Positions 41,032-48,489 of a stretch of 48,489 bases of DNA are shown one piece after another. The position numbers and the translations under genes are program-made. The first letter of the stretch is position 1. The number at the start of each line of letters is the position of its first letter. Below the pieces are notes generated by a model, which was given only the letters and a program-made list of their open reading frames with translations, was not told the DNA's origin and made no database searches. Source of the DNA: Acidobacteriota bacterium (GTDB lineage: Bacteria; Acidobacteriota; UBA6911); contig JAFGIY010000078.1 in assembly GCA_016929335.1 (NCBI GenBank), positions 1-48,489 on the forward strand, read 5' to 3'.

Positions 41032-42250
41032 AGGGCTTGCTATTGTTATCGGCATTGCCGATTATCCTCACGGCCTTGCAACGCCGTTCCGTATGAGAAT
41101 GATTGCACGATCCTTGGGTGAGTCTGGGTATGCGCCATTTATATTGATTCCCTATGCGCCGGGTGTAAGCGGCGATCGGCTAAATCGCGAATCGGATGGC
41201 ACGTTCGAAGGCGTAAGGTTTTCATATGGTCTTTCTCCTATATTTATCCCGCATAATATGATGAGTGTTATTGCGGCAAAATTCAGCGGATTTATAGGAA
41301 TTAGCGTCAAACTCGTCCGCTTGAGATTTTCCAATGCCATATCAGTAATTGTGTCCTATGGAGGCACCGCTGTTGGGGATTTCTCATTGTGGCTGCTTTC
41401 CCGCGTTCTGGGTTCAAAATTAATCCTTGAATTTTGCGATGAAGCCTCCGTAACAGTGGATAACCTGTCACGACTCAGCGTTAAAGGGATCAAGCAAAGT
41501 GTGAAATTGGGATTGCAGCTTGGGAGGGAAAATCTGGCGGCGGGATTAGCGGACGGCATTTTTGTAATCAGCAAGGGCTTGAGGGCAAAATTAGCTCATA
41601 TCGGCGATAAAAGAGTGTTTATATTACCAATCCTAGGAGATCTGAACGAGTGGTTGTCGATCAGGCAGCCTCAGATGTCTGAAAAACCTAGCGTTGCTTG
41701 GGTGGGGAATTTTCGCCCATTTGAAGGACTTGAGACGCTGGTGGACGCAATCGCTCATCTGGAGGACACAGGGTGTTCGCTTCAGTGTCATCTATACGGC
41801 AGGACCGCCAAGCATATGGAATATGCCATCAAGATAGAAAAATATATCAAATTAAGAGGGCTTAAAAAAAGAATACTCATCCACGATGCTATGCCTCGGC
41901 AGGATCTTCTGCCAAAGCTCTGTACCGCTTGGGCTCTTGTTTTGCCGCGCCCCAATTGGCCGGTTAACCGGACAAACCTTCCGACAAAACTTATAGAATT
42001 CTTGGGTAGTGGGCGGCCGGTTGTTATGACACCTGTCGGCGAAGTAATGCATTATTTCAAGGATGGAGACACTGCAGTCATTGCACAATCTGATTCTGCA
42101 ATCGATTTATCCCGAGCACTGGAATGGACGATTAATGATCCCAAAAGTGCTGAAAGAATCGGCTTGGCTGGGAAAGCGTTAGCTAAATCTGTTTTCGATT
42201 TCCGCGGCGTTGCCCCTTCAATAGATGAATTTCTAAAGTCTCTTGAATAA
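41018..42250 (+). CDS. GT4 family glycosyltransferase
   Basis: A 410-residue GT-B glycosyltransferase. The N-terminal part, GIADYPHGLATPFRMRMIAR, binds the acceptor. The C-terminal half shows KPSVAWVGNFRPFEGLETLV, HLYGRTAKHMEYAIKI, and NRTNLPTKLIEFLGSGRPVV, where the Lys and Glu of the donor-binding site lie. Donor and acceptor are unknown. It is the third GT4 enzyme of the operon. It overlaps the epimerase gene by 14 bases, so the pair may be functionally linked: the epimerase would make the donor this enzyme uses. Confidence 0.9.
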   Translation: MPNDKGLAIVIGIADYPHGLATPFRMRMIARSLGESGYAPFILIPYAPGVSGDRLNRESDGTFEGVRFSYGLSPIFIPHNMMSVIAAKFSGFIGISVKLVRLRFSNAISVIVSYGGTAVGDFSLWLLSRVLGSKLILEFCDEASVTVDNLSRLSVKGIKQSVKLGLQLGRENLAAGLADGIFVISKGLRAKLAHIGDKRVFILPILGDLNEWLSIRQPQMSEKPSVAWVGNFRPFEGLETLVDAIAHLEDTGCSLQCHLYGRTAKHMEYAIKIEKYIKLRGLKKRILIHDAMPRQDLLPKLCTAWALVLPRPNWPVNRTNLPTKLIEFLGSGRPVVMTPVGEVMHYFKDGDTAVIAQSDSAIDLSRALEWTINDPKSAERIGLAGKALAKSVFDFRGVAPSIDEFLKSLE

Positions 42251-42366
42251 AAGATGGATCTTCAGGCTGTGATAAATTGCATTATCAAATCCATCTCAAT
42301 GATATGCCGCCGGTTTGCAGATCCGGTTTGCTAATATATGGTGAGCGTTGGGAGAATTTTGGTGTA

Positions 42367-43731
42367 ATGACTCGAAAGACAAGCTATAGATTCTATTTTT
42401 TTCTGGACTTGGTTGTTATTTATGCCTGTTTTCTTGGCGTGTTTGTATATTACTCCGGATTGGTTCCCATCCATCCGAAATCCATTTTCTTGATGATAGC
42501 CATTGCGGCTATCTGGTTCGTTATTTCGATAAATCTGGATATTGTGAGTTTGAACGCTCAATCCCGAGCGTTGCACGTTATCCGGAGTGTAATTATTTCA
42601 TACTCGGTCCTTACCATGTGCATTATTGCAATTGTGGGCATCACGGGGGATTATCGCTATAACGATAGACTTATTCTTTATCCAATGTTGTTTTCAGTGT
42701 TAATCTCTTCGGGATTGCGCCTTCTGTCAATATTGCTTATTCATTATTTCCTGAAGAATAGCCGATATCAAAAGGAAATCCTTCTCATTGGTAAAGACTT
42801 ACTTGTAAAAAAGGTCTATGATCAGATTCACAATTCGCTCCACTTGGGATATAGGATAAAGGGAATTTTTTCTGATGATGGGGGAGAATATTATCCAAAG
42901 GCATTACATCTGGGGAGGCTGGATCAGTTTTTTGACATAGTGAGTGCAGGGTATGCTGATGAAGTAATAATTGCTCTTCCTTTGTCAATGGAGAGAGCCA
43001 TAATCCAAATGGTTAACGATTGTGAGCGCGAAGGATTAAGGGCGCGAATATTATTGGATCTCTCATGCATCAGTAAAAATTTAATGATGCTTGATAAATT
43101 GGGAAATATATCGCTTATTGCGGTGCGTCCTGAGCCCCTGAGCTTGCTGCGAAACCGGATTGCTAAAAGGATTTGTGACATTGTTTTTTCATTTACTGCT
43201 CTGATTGTTTTTTCTCCGCTTTTGTTGGTACTTGCTAGCGCGATCAAATTATCTTCGCGAGGTCCCATTTTGTTTAAACAAAAACGCATTGGGATCAATA
43301 ACAAAGATTTTTACATGTATAAATTTCGCAGCATGATTGTTCAAGATAGCGAAGATTCGGACAAGATCTGGACGAAGCAAAATGATTCGCGAATAACAGC
43401 AATCGGAAAATTCATGCGCAAAACCAATCTTGATGAATTGCCCCAGTTCTGGAACTCACTCGTTGGTGATATGAGCGTAGTTGGCCCCCGACCGGAAAGA
43501 GAGTTCTTTGTTGAGCAATTTATGAATGATATTCCAAGCTATAGGGTGCGACATCTCGTCAAGTCTGGTATTACTGGCCTTGCACAGGTAAATGGTTGGC
43601 GTGGGGACACCTCCATCCAGAAACGAGTGGAGTTGGATATCCATTACCTTGAAAATTGGAGCTTCGGACTTGATTTAAAGATCATCTGGCTGACATTATT
43701 CGGTCGGAATGTCCAAAAAAATGCATATTAG
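42367..43731 (+). CDS. Polyprenyl-phosphate sugar phosphotransferase (WbaP/WcaJ-type)
   Basis: A 454-residue membrane enzyme that starts repeat-unit synthesis by moving a sugar-1-phosphate from UDP-sugar to undecaprenyl phosphate. Four to five membrane helices lie in residues 1-140. A CoA-binding/Rossmann-like middle domain starts at EILLIGKDLLVKKVYDQI. The catalytic domain begins with KRICDIVFSFTALIVFSPLL. It continues with FKQKRIGINNKDFYMYKFRS and GKFMRKTNLDELPQFWNSL, the DELPQ and VGPRPE signatures of the bacterial sugar transferase family. I prefer ATG 42367. An in-frame TTG at 42277 adds 30 residues without a ribosome binding site. Which sugar is moved (glucose or galactose are the common cases) cannot be told. 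Confidence 0.95.
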   Translation: MTRKTSYRFYFFLDLVVIYACFLGVFVYYSGLVPIHPKSIFLMIAIAAIWFVISINLDIVSLNAQSRALHVIRSVIISYSVLTMCIIAIVGITGDYRYNDRLILYPMLFSVLISSGLRLLSILLIHYFLKNSRYQKEILLIGKDLLVKKVYDQIHNSLHLGYRIKGIFSDDGGEYYPKALHLGRLDQFFDIVSAGYADEVIIALPLSMERAIIQMVNDCEREGLRARILLDLSCISKNLMMLDKLGNISLIAVRPEPLSLLRNRIAKRICDIVFSFTALIVFSPLLLVLASAIKLSSRGPILFKQKRIGINNKDFYMYKFRSMIVQDSEDSDKIWTKQNDSRITAIGKFMRKTNLDELPQFWNSLVGDMSVVGPRPEREFFVEQFMNDIPSYRVRHLVKSGITGLAQVNGWRGDTSIQKRVELDIHYLENWSFGLDLKIIWLTLFGRNVQKNAY

Positions 43732-43782
43732 TATCAGTGTTATTTCCCAATGTTGTGAGAAATTTCGGAGAATCATATTCTG

Positions 43783-45048
43783 TTGCCCACCGCCATTTTT
43801 GTGATAATCATTGCCTTTTTCGCGGTTTTTGCGTGGGGATCTAATGAACCATGGGCAATGGCGATTATAGCTATTGCTACTCTAGGGTTAGGGACTGCAC
43901 GATTGTCTTTGGCAATTTGGCGAAAAACTCAATGCATCAAATGGAATAGAGCGTTGATTCCTCTTATCTTATTCCTATTAATCGCAACTATTCAATACGG
44001 GTTGAAACCTGCAGCGCCGAATACAAGCACGCTCTATCTCCTGATAGCATTCTCACTGATTATTATTATTATCCTTGTCTCTTCGGAGTCTCGCTCTGGC
44101 ACAAAATTGCTTTTAACCGGATTGTTTTTTTTGGGAGCGTTCCAGGCATTGTATGGATTGATTCAATATTTAGGTGCTTGCAATTTTATATGGAATTATT
44201 ACAAGACCGCCTATCGAGATTTGGCTACGGGAACGCTTATAAATCGAAATCATTATTCACTTCTGATGAATCTTTGTATGTGCAGCAGTATTGGGCTTCT
44301 CTTCTATAAGGCATCCAGACAATTTATTTCTGGAAAGATAACTCTGCGATTGATCCTCACTGTGCCCGGCTCTGCGCGAATGCTGTGGATGGTATTCTGG
44401 ATCGTGTTAATGGGACTCGCAATATTTTTCTCTATGTCGAGGATGGGGATTGCGGCACTTGTTGGTTCTATCGGCATCATAGTGATATGCGTAAAGGCAG
44501 CGGGATCTGGAAGACGGATTGCAACTATGGGCATTCTGTTTGTTCTTGTAATTTTTGCGGCTGCCGCTTATGTGGGAATTGATGAGATTGTTGCGCGATA
44601 TGAAGATCTTTCACAGGAGCGAGAGGCTAACAGTGATCGCGTTGCAATGTGGCGAGATGCATGGAAGATGATAAGAGAGAATGCCTGGTTTGGACAGGGA
44701 TTGGGAATGTTTCAGTGGACATACCAGGCATATGAGACCGTTAATCCCGATAAGCCGGCTCGATATGCGCATAATGATTATCTGCAGATTCTGATTGAAA
44801 CCGGAATTGTCGGGCTGGGATTGCTGCTGTGGTTTTTTGTGGCGGTGTGGCGCGTTGCGGTGAAAAACCTCCGAGATAGTCATGATCCCCTGGTTAAGGG
44901 AATCGGTTTGGCGACTATTGGCGCTTTGACCGCTATCGCCTTGCAGGAAATCACCGATTTTGGATTGTATATTCCCGGTGTCGCCGTTGTCGCCTCTCTG
45001 ATTGTCGGACTGAACCTTCGTGCCCGGTCGTTAGCTTTAAAAAATTAA
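43783..45048 (+). CDS. O-antigen ligase family protein (Wzy_C)
   Basis: A 421-residue membrane protein with about ten helices. The Wzy_C loop contains TGTLINRNHYSLLMNL, FSMSRMGIAALVGSIG, and GQGLGMFQWTYQAYETVNP then ARYAHNDYLQILIETG, where AHNDYLQ is the family hallmark. It matches O-antigen ligases and bacterial glycan polymerases more closely than the protein at 38367. The proposed start is TTG 43783, with CGGAG about 12 bases upstream. Its stop codon TAA is formed by the first bases of an intergenic repeat, so the repeat has replaced the original end of the gene. Confidence 0.9.
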   Translation: MPTAIFVIIIAFFAVFAWGSNEPWAMAIIAIATLGLGTARLSLAIWRKTQCIKWNRALIPLILFLLIATIQYGLKPAAPNTSTLYLLIAFSLIIIIILVSSESRSGTKLLLTGLFFLGAFQALYGLIQYLGACNFIWNYYKTAYRDLATGTLINRNHYSLLMNLCMCSSIGLLFYKASRQFISGKITLRLILTVPGSARMLWMVFWIVLMGLAIFFSMSRMGIAALVGSIGIIVICVKAAGSGRRIATMGILFVLVIFAAAAYVGIDEIVARYEDLSQEREANSDRVAMWRDAWKMIRENAWFGQGLGMFQWTYQAYETVNPDKPARYAHNDYLQILIETGIVGLGLLLWFFVAVWRVAVKNLRDSHDPLVKGIGLATIGALTAIALQEITDFGLYIPGVAVVASLIVGLNLRARSLALKN

Positions 45049-45120
45049 CCGCGGATTTTCACGGATTCTCACGGATTAAATTGAAATATCTGTGAAGATC
45101 AGTGAAAATCCGCGGTTAAT
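45045..45120. repeat. AACCGCGGATTTTCAC repeat, copy 2 (full inverted repeat)
   Basis: TTAACCGCGGATTTTCACGG (from 45045) is matched by GTGAAAATCCGCGGTTAA (up to 45119), with tandem TCACGGATT units between. Its first bases supply the TAA stop of the upstream membrane protein. Confidence 0.9.
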
Positions 45121-45140
45121 GCTTTTTGGGAGCAAACATA

Positions 45141-46109
45141 ATGAAAAATAGATCAGTACTGGTTGCGGGAGCTGGTGGATTCATCGGCGGGCACCTGGTG
45201 AAGCGGTTGAAGGATGAAGGGTACTGGGTGCGGGCTGTGGATATCAAGGAGCATGAGTTCGCGAAGCCTCCGGCGGATGAATTTATCCTCGGTGATTTGC
45301 GCGAGCAGGATGTCGTCAAGAAAGTCGTCCAGGGGATCGACGAGGTGTACCAACTGGCGGCGGATATGGGTGGGGCGGGCTACATCTTCACCGGCGAGCA
45401 CGATGCGGCCGTCATGCATAATTCCGCTACCATCAACCTCAATATGCTCGAGTACGGGCGCCTGGCCGGAATCAAAAAATTCTTCTACTCCTCCTCCGCC
45501 TGCATTTACCCCGAATATAACCAGCGCGATCCCGATAATCCGAAGTGCTCCGAAGACTCCGCCTATCCCGCAGCTCCCGACAGCGAATACGGATGGGAAA
45601 AACTGTTCAGCGAGCGGCTCTACCTTTCTTATTACCGGAACTACGGAATCCAGGTGCGCATCACGCGGTTTCACAATATCTTCGGACCGAACGGAACCTG
45701 GTGCGGAGGAAAAGAAAAAGCTCCGGCGGCACTGTGCCGCAAAATTGCCGAGGCGGACCGGAACGGCGAAATCGAGATCTGGGGCGACGGCAAACAGACA
45801 CGGTCGTTTCTCTATATCGATGAGTGCATCGAGGGCGTCCGGCGGCTGATGGAGTCGGACTTCACCGGGCCGGTCAATATCGGCTCGGAAGAGATGGTAA
45901 CGATTAACGGCCTCGCCATGATGATCAGCGGCATCGCCGGAAAGAATATCACCCTGCGCCATATTGACGGACCGCTGGGCGTCCGCGGGCGGAATTCGGA
46001 TAACCGGCTGCTTGCGCAGAAACTCGGATGGGCGCCGTCGCGGCCGCTTGCCGAAGGGCTCGAAAAAACCTACCGGTGGATTGAAGCGCAGGTCCGCGCA
46101 CGGGCTTAA
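45141..46109 (+). CDS. GDP-mannose 3,5-epimerase-like enzyme
   Basis: From ATG 45141 (GGGAG eight bases upstream) the protein has 322 residues. It has the NAD loop VAGAGGFIGGHLVKRL. LAADMGGAGYIFTGEHDAAV and FFYSSSACIYPEYNQ closely match the GDP-mannose 3,5-epimerases of plants and some bacteria. The catalytic pair is in SEYGWEKLFSE. VRITRFHNIFGPNGTWCGGK also fits this family. It would convert GDP-mannose to GDP-L-galactose (and GDP-L-gulose), donors for a polysaccharide. It is the last glycan gene of the locus and, unlike its neighbours to the left, is visibly GC-richer. It is framed by two copies of the AACCGCGG repeat, which suggests it was added as a unit. Confidence 0.88.
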   Translation: MKNRSVLVAGAGGFIGGHLVKRLKDEGYWVRAVDIKEHEFAKPPADEFILGDLREQDVVKKVVQGIDEVYQLAADMGGAGYIFTGEHDAAVMHNSATINLNMLEYGRLAGIKKFFYSSSACIYPEYNQRDPDNPKCSEDSAYPAAPDSEYGWEKLFSERLYLSYYRNYGIQVRITRFHNIFGPNGTWCGGKEKAPAALCRKIAEADRNGEIEIWGDGKQTRSFLYIDECIEGVRRLMESDFTGPVNIGSEEMVTINGLAMMISGIAGKNITLRHIDGPLGVRGRNSDNRLLAQKLGWAPSRPLAEGLEKTYRWIEAQVRARA

Positions 46110-46178
46110 TTAACCGCGGATTTTCACGGGTTTTCACGGATTAAAGATCTGTGGAGATCGGTGTGGATCCGCGGTTTA
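46110..46178. repeat. AACCGCGGATTTTCAC repeat, copy 3 (inverted repeat)
   Basis: TTAACCGCGGATTTTCACGG (from 46110) is matched by GTGTGGATCCGCGGTTTA near 46161-46178. The repeat begins at the base after the epimerase stop codon and ends 13 bases before a promoter palindrome. Confidence 0.85.
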
Positions 46179-46190
46179 TTTTTTGTGGTG

Positions 46191-46231
46191 TCGTAAAATG
46201 GTCTTGACCATTTTACGATGGTTGAGATAAT
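46191..46231 (+). promoter_or_regulatory. Promoter overlapped by a perfect 28-base palindrome; leaderless start
   Basis: TCGTAAAATGGTC (46191-46203) and GACCATTTTACGA (46206-46218) are perfect reverse complements around TT. TTGACC (46204-46209) inside the palindrome and GATAAT (46226-46231), 16 bases further, form a good sigma-70 promoter. The ATG of the ATPase gene is at 46238, six bases after the -10 element, so transcription should begin at or next to the start codon. A third half-site, ATGGTC, lies at 46230-46235. A repressor bound here would block the polymerase directly. Confidence 0.65.
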
Positions 46232-46237
46232 GGTCTG

Positions 46238-47446
46238 ATGAAACCCTGTCCCCGCATCTATGATCGCATACTGAAAGAGCACCTCGGCTCGCTGCGCCAG
46301 ATGGCCATGATCAGCGGTCCGCGACAGGTGGGGAAAACCACTACATGCCGGGAGATTGCAGACGTTTACCTGAACTGGGATAACGGAGACGATCGCGCCC
46401 TGATCCTGAAGGGGCCGGCGGCTGTGGCGGAAAGCGCCGGGGTCCATAAACTCAAGGATTCTCCTTCGGTCATCCTCTTTGACGAGATCCATAAATTCGG
46501 CAAATGGAAACAGTTTCTGAAGGGTTTTTTTGACACGTATTCGGATCATTTCCGCGTTCTGGTGACCGGCAGCTCCCGCATGGATATCTATCGCCGCGGA
46601 GGCGACAGCCTCATGGGACGATATTTCCTGTACCGCATGCATCCTCTCACGGTGGGAGAAATCATCCGGCAGGATTTGCCGGATGCGGATCGCATTCTCC
46701 ACGGTCCGCATCCCATCCCGGACGACGAGTTCTCAGCTCTGCTGCGGTATGGGGGATATCCGGAACCCTTTATAAAAAGAGACATTCGCTTCAGCCGCAG
46801 GTGGGGAATGCTGCGAATGCAGCAGCTGCTTCGCGAAGATGTGCGGGATACGACACAGATCCAGCAGCTGGGGCAGCTGGAAATATTGGCGACTCTTCTG
46901 TCGTCGCGCTCCGGCGGCCAGTTGATCTTCAGCAGTCTCGCCAAGGAGATCCTGGCATCGGTCGATACCATCCGCCGCTGGATTCAAACCCTGTGCCGCT
47001 TCCAGATGGGTTTCCTGGTTCGTCCCTGGTTCAAAAATGTCTCCCGCTCGCTTCGCAAGGAGCCAAAGTGGTTCCTGAAAGACTGGTCTGCAATCGACGA
47101 TGCCGGCTCCCGTGCGGAAACCTTCATCGCCTGTCATCTGCTCAAAGCCGTGGAGGGATGGACCGACCTGGGACTGGGTGTATTCGAGCTCAGGTATTTG
47201 CGCGATAAGAGACAGCGCGAAGTGGATTTCGCCGTTATTCGCGACGGTAAGCCGTGGTTTCTCGTCGAAGCCAAGGCAAGCGACGGCCCGCTGAGTCCGT
47301 CGTTGCAATATTTTCAGCAGCAGTTGCATACGCCTCACGCTTTCCAGATTGTGCTGGATGCCGACTATATCAAGGCAGACTGCTTCGCAAAAAGCGGCAT
47401 GCCCATGATCGTCCCTGCCCGTACGTTCCTTTCGCAACTGCTTTAA
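46238..47446 (+). CDS. AAA ATPase with C-terminal DUF4143 domain
   Basis: A 402-residue protein. Walker A is MISGPRQVGKTTTCRE; Walker B is VILFDEIHKFGKWKQF; sensor-like VLVTGSSRMDIYRRGGD follows. LMGRYFLYRMHPLTVGEI is characteristic of the AAA_14/DUF4143 family. The C-terminal part contains RQREVDFAVI-RDGKPWFLVEAKAS, which has the shape of a PD-(D/E)XK nuclease core (D, then E-x-K). Members are abundant in bacteria and archaea, and their function is not established; some are suspected to act in DNA handling or defence. The gene has its own palindromic promoter and no ribosome binding site. It stands between two AACCGCGG repeats as a separate unit. Confidence 0.9.
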   Translation: MKPCPRIYDRILKEHLGSLRQMAMISGPRQVGKTTTCREIADVYLNWDNGDDRALILKGPAAVAESAGVHKLKDSPSVILFDEIHKFGKWKQFLKGFFDTYSDHFRVLVTGSSRMDIYRRGGDSLMGRYFLYRMHPLTVGEIIRQDLPDADRILHGPHPIPDDEFSALLRYGGYPEPFIKRDIRFSRRWGMLRMQQLLREDVRDTTQIQQLGQLEILATLLSSRSGGQLIFSSLAKEILASVDTIRRWIQTLCRFQMGFLVRPWFKNVSRSLRKEPKWFLKDWSAIDDAGSRAETFIACHLLKAVEGWTDLGLGVFELRYLRDKRQREVDFAVIRDGKPWFLVEAKASDGPLSPSLQYFQQQLHTPHAFQIVLDADYIKADCFAKSGMPMIVPARTFLSQLL

Positions 47447-47449
47447 TAG

Positions 47450-47484
47450 TTAACCGCGGATTTGCACGGGTTTGCACGGATTTT
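47450..47484. repeat. AACCGCGGATTTTCAC repeat, copy 4
   Basis: TTAACCGCGGATTTGCACGG is followed by GTTTGCACGGATTTT. It starts four bases after the stop codon of the ATPase gene. The matching return arm is not obvious, so this copy is a half unit. Confidence 0.8.
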
Positions 47485-47567
47485 ATGAAATACATTTGAG
47501 GCGGACGAAACAATATGTGTGGCAACGTTGTACGTTTATGGGAATGGTGGTAACCTCGAAGGTAAAT

Positions 47568-48113
47568 ATGAGAAGGGCGAACGTTCGGTTTACCTATCAG
47601 GACTACCAGATGCTTCCGGAGGATAAACGCTTCGAAATCCTCGACGGAGACCTCTGCATGATCGCTTCGCCCAACACCAGGCATCAGCGCATTTCCAAAA
47701 GGCTCCTGATTGAGCTTGCGCAGCAGATCGAGCGGAAAGGCCTCGGAGAAGTATTCCAGGCGCCGTTTGATGTGATCCTATCCGAAGAGAATGTCGTTCA
47801 GCCTGATATTCTGTTTGTCGAAAAGAGCAGGAGTGTACTGATAGGCGAACCCAATTTGCGGGGGACTCCGGACCTCGTTGTCGAAATCCTATCAGCTGGA
47901 AGTCGGAAAAAGGATTCGGAAGTAAAGCGGAAAATCTACGCGCGATTCGGAGTCCGGGAATATTGGATAGTGGATCCGGATGCCGAAACAATCGAGGTTT
48001 TGCTCTGGAGCGAAATCGGGTATGTGACGCATCGGGTTTTCTCAAAATGCGATTCTCTCTCCTCTCCGCTGCTGCCGGAACTGCGGATTAAACTCTCCGA
48101 AATTTTTGAGTAG
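47568..48113 (+). CDS. Uma2 family protein (DUF820), second paralogue
   Basis: A 181-residue protein from ATG 47568, the usual length for the family. It has the full N-terminal block FTYQDYQMLPEDKRFEILDG, then NVVQPDILFVEKS, DLVVEILSAGSRKKD, and REYWIVDPDAETIEVLLWSE. These contain the acidic residues and Lys of the PD-(D/E)XK fold. Open frame continues left to 47472 without a better start. It is clearly related to the protein at 26329 (the shared phrases are EYWI.DP and IEVL.WSE.GY) but keeps the N-terminal block missing there. The two paralogues lie at opposite sides of the exopolysaccharide locus, in inverted orientation. A nuclease or DNA-binding role is likely; its target is unknown. Confidence 0.88.
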   Translation: MRRANVRFTYQDYQMLPEDKRFEILDGDLCMIASPNTRHQRISKRLLIELAQQIERKGLGEVFQAPFDVILSEENVVQPDILFVEKSRSVLIGEPNLRGTPDLVVEILSAGSRKKDSEVKRKIYARFGVREYWIVDPDAETIEVLLWSEIGYVTHRVFSKCDSLSSPLLPELRIKLSEIFE

Positions 48114-48114
48114 A

Positions 48115-48138
48115 TTAGCCACGAATTGCACGAATTTT
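48115..48138. repeat. TAGCCACGAATT repeat, copy 4
   Basis: TTAGCCACGAATTGCACGAA starts one base after the Uma2 stop codon. It matches the copy at 13829-13849 almost exactly. Confidence 0.75.
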
Positions 48139-48140
48139 GT

Positions 48141-48257
48141 TTATGGCATGCGGCGTATGCCCGGCATCTGGCGGAAATGTTCGTCGAAAGCGAATATGTT
48201 TGTGATCTTCAAACGGCTGGACAGAACCGGAAGCGTACAATCTGCAGAATATTTCTC
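48141..48257 (-). pseudogene. C-terminal fragment of a PIN-domain (VapC-like) protein
   Basis: The minus strand ends with KITNIFAFDEHFRQMPGIRR. This closely matches the last strand and helix of PIN-domain RNases (..I..IFTFDxHF.Q.G...), where the Asp is one of the metal ligands. EKYSADCTLPVLSSRL just before it resembles the region with the preceding acidic residue, though not cleanly. The N-terminal part does not continue in this frame, so the gene looks broken by frameshift or deletion. The intact form would be a toxin RNase. Confidence 0.6.
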
Positions 48258-48489
48258 ATATATACAGATCGGGCTTCTCGCTGACGGGAATGTTGTCAAT
48301 GAGCGGTTCCGTCTCGTTTCCAATGCCGATGATCTCCCGGAGCGATTCCATGTTTCCGGATTCCGTGGTTTCTGCCTCCGAGTGGATGAGTCTGCGTATC
48401 AGTGTGTCCCTTCGGCAAGGGTGTGTAGCCTAATTTCTCGCTGATTTTTTCAGATTTCCTGCGCGGATATTTGCTGAGCGCCGGCTTCC
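48258..48489. other. End of window, no intact gene
   Basis: On the minus strand a short frame reads RRDTLIRRLIHSEAETTES followed by MESLREIIGIGNETEPLIDN. It has coding-like composition and ends at a TGA at 48256-48258, in a different frame from the PIN fragment. I do not recognise it. It could be the upstream part of a broken toxin-antitoxin locus or of another gene. Confidence 0.35.

Overview
The window looks like a chromosomal segment of a member of the Acidobacteriota, probably from an anaerobic or subsurface lineage. The pointers are two adjacent secreted VWFA-related Acidobacterial-type proteins, a tricorn-like S41 peptidase, a PEP-CTERM protein, a benzoyl-CoA-reductase/2-hydroxyacyl-CoA-dehydratase-type gene set, and a very large load of intergenic palindromic repeats. 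Species cannot be named from the sequence alone.

Layout. 1-4.7 kb: tRNA-Arg(CCU), a PEP-CTERM surface protein behind a sigma-54-like promoter, a SlyD-like FKBP prolyl isomerase, an M48 metallopeptidase with a TatA-like N-terminus, and an unknown secreted protein. 4.8-9.0 kb: two VWFA-related secreted proteins in tandem. 9.0-11.3 kb: a RAYT-type Y1 transposase and a small Cys-rich secreted protein, bracketed by clusters of a GGGTGTCCA repeat. 11.3-15.6 kb: two dehydratase/reductase subunits and two activator ATPases, in the size order of the bad/bcr benzoyl-CoA reductase operons. 15.6-16.4 kb: a nested palindrome and hexamer repeats. 16.4-23.0 kb: tricorn-like peptidase, M64 peptidase and a double-length MoaF-type protein. 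23.0-24.5 kb: repeats with the remains of a glycosyltransferase and of an internally deleted sugar epimerase. 24.5-26.9 kb: a subtilase, a small separately encoded propeptide-like protein, and an Uma2-family nuclease.

27.0-46.1 kb is a long one-directional exopolysaccharide locus. It starts at a near-consensus sigma-70 promoter and runs: Wzz/BY-kinase, Wza-type export protein, GT4 glycosyltransferase, P-loop kinase, GT4, nucleotidyltransferase, phosphoribosyltransferase, HAD phosphatase, FkbM methyltransferase, Wzx flippase, Wzy-like polymerase, epimerase, GT4, polyprenyl glycosylphosphotransferase, a second O-antigen-ligase-like protein and GDP-mannose 3,5-epimerase. Many of these genes overlap by a few bases. 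The glycan genes between 31 and 45 kb look more AT-rich than their flanks, which suggests transfer. After the locus come an AAA ATPase (DUF4143) with a palindromic, apparently leaderless promoter, a second Uma2 protein, and a decayed PIN-domain fragment.

The strongest candidates for something new are: a PRPP-using phosphoribosyltransferase translationally coupled to a HAD phosphatase inside the glycan operon; the subtilase with a detached second copy of its own prodomain; the RAYT with GGGTGTCCA repeat clusters, one of which writes the C-terminus of the neighbouring gene; the palindrome-covered leaderless promoter; and several repeat families that sit on stop codons and frame single genes. 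All functions are read from motifs and context; no database search was possible.
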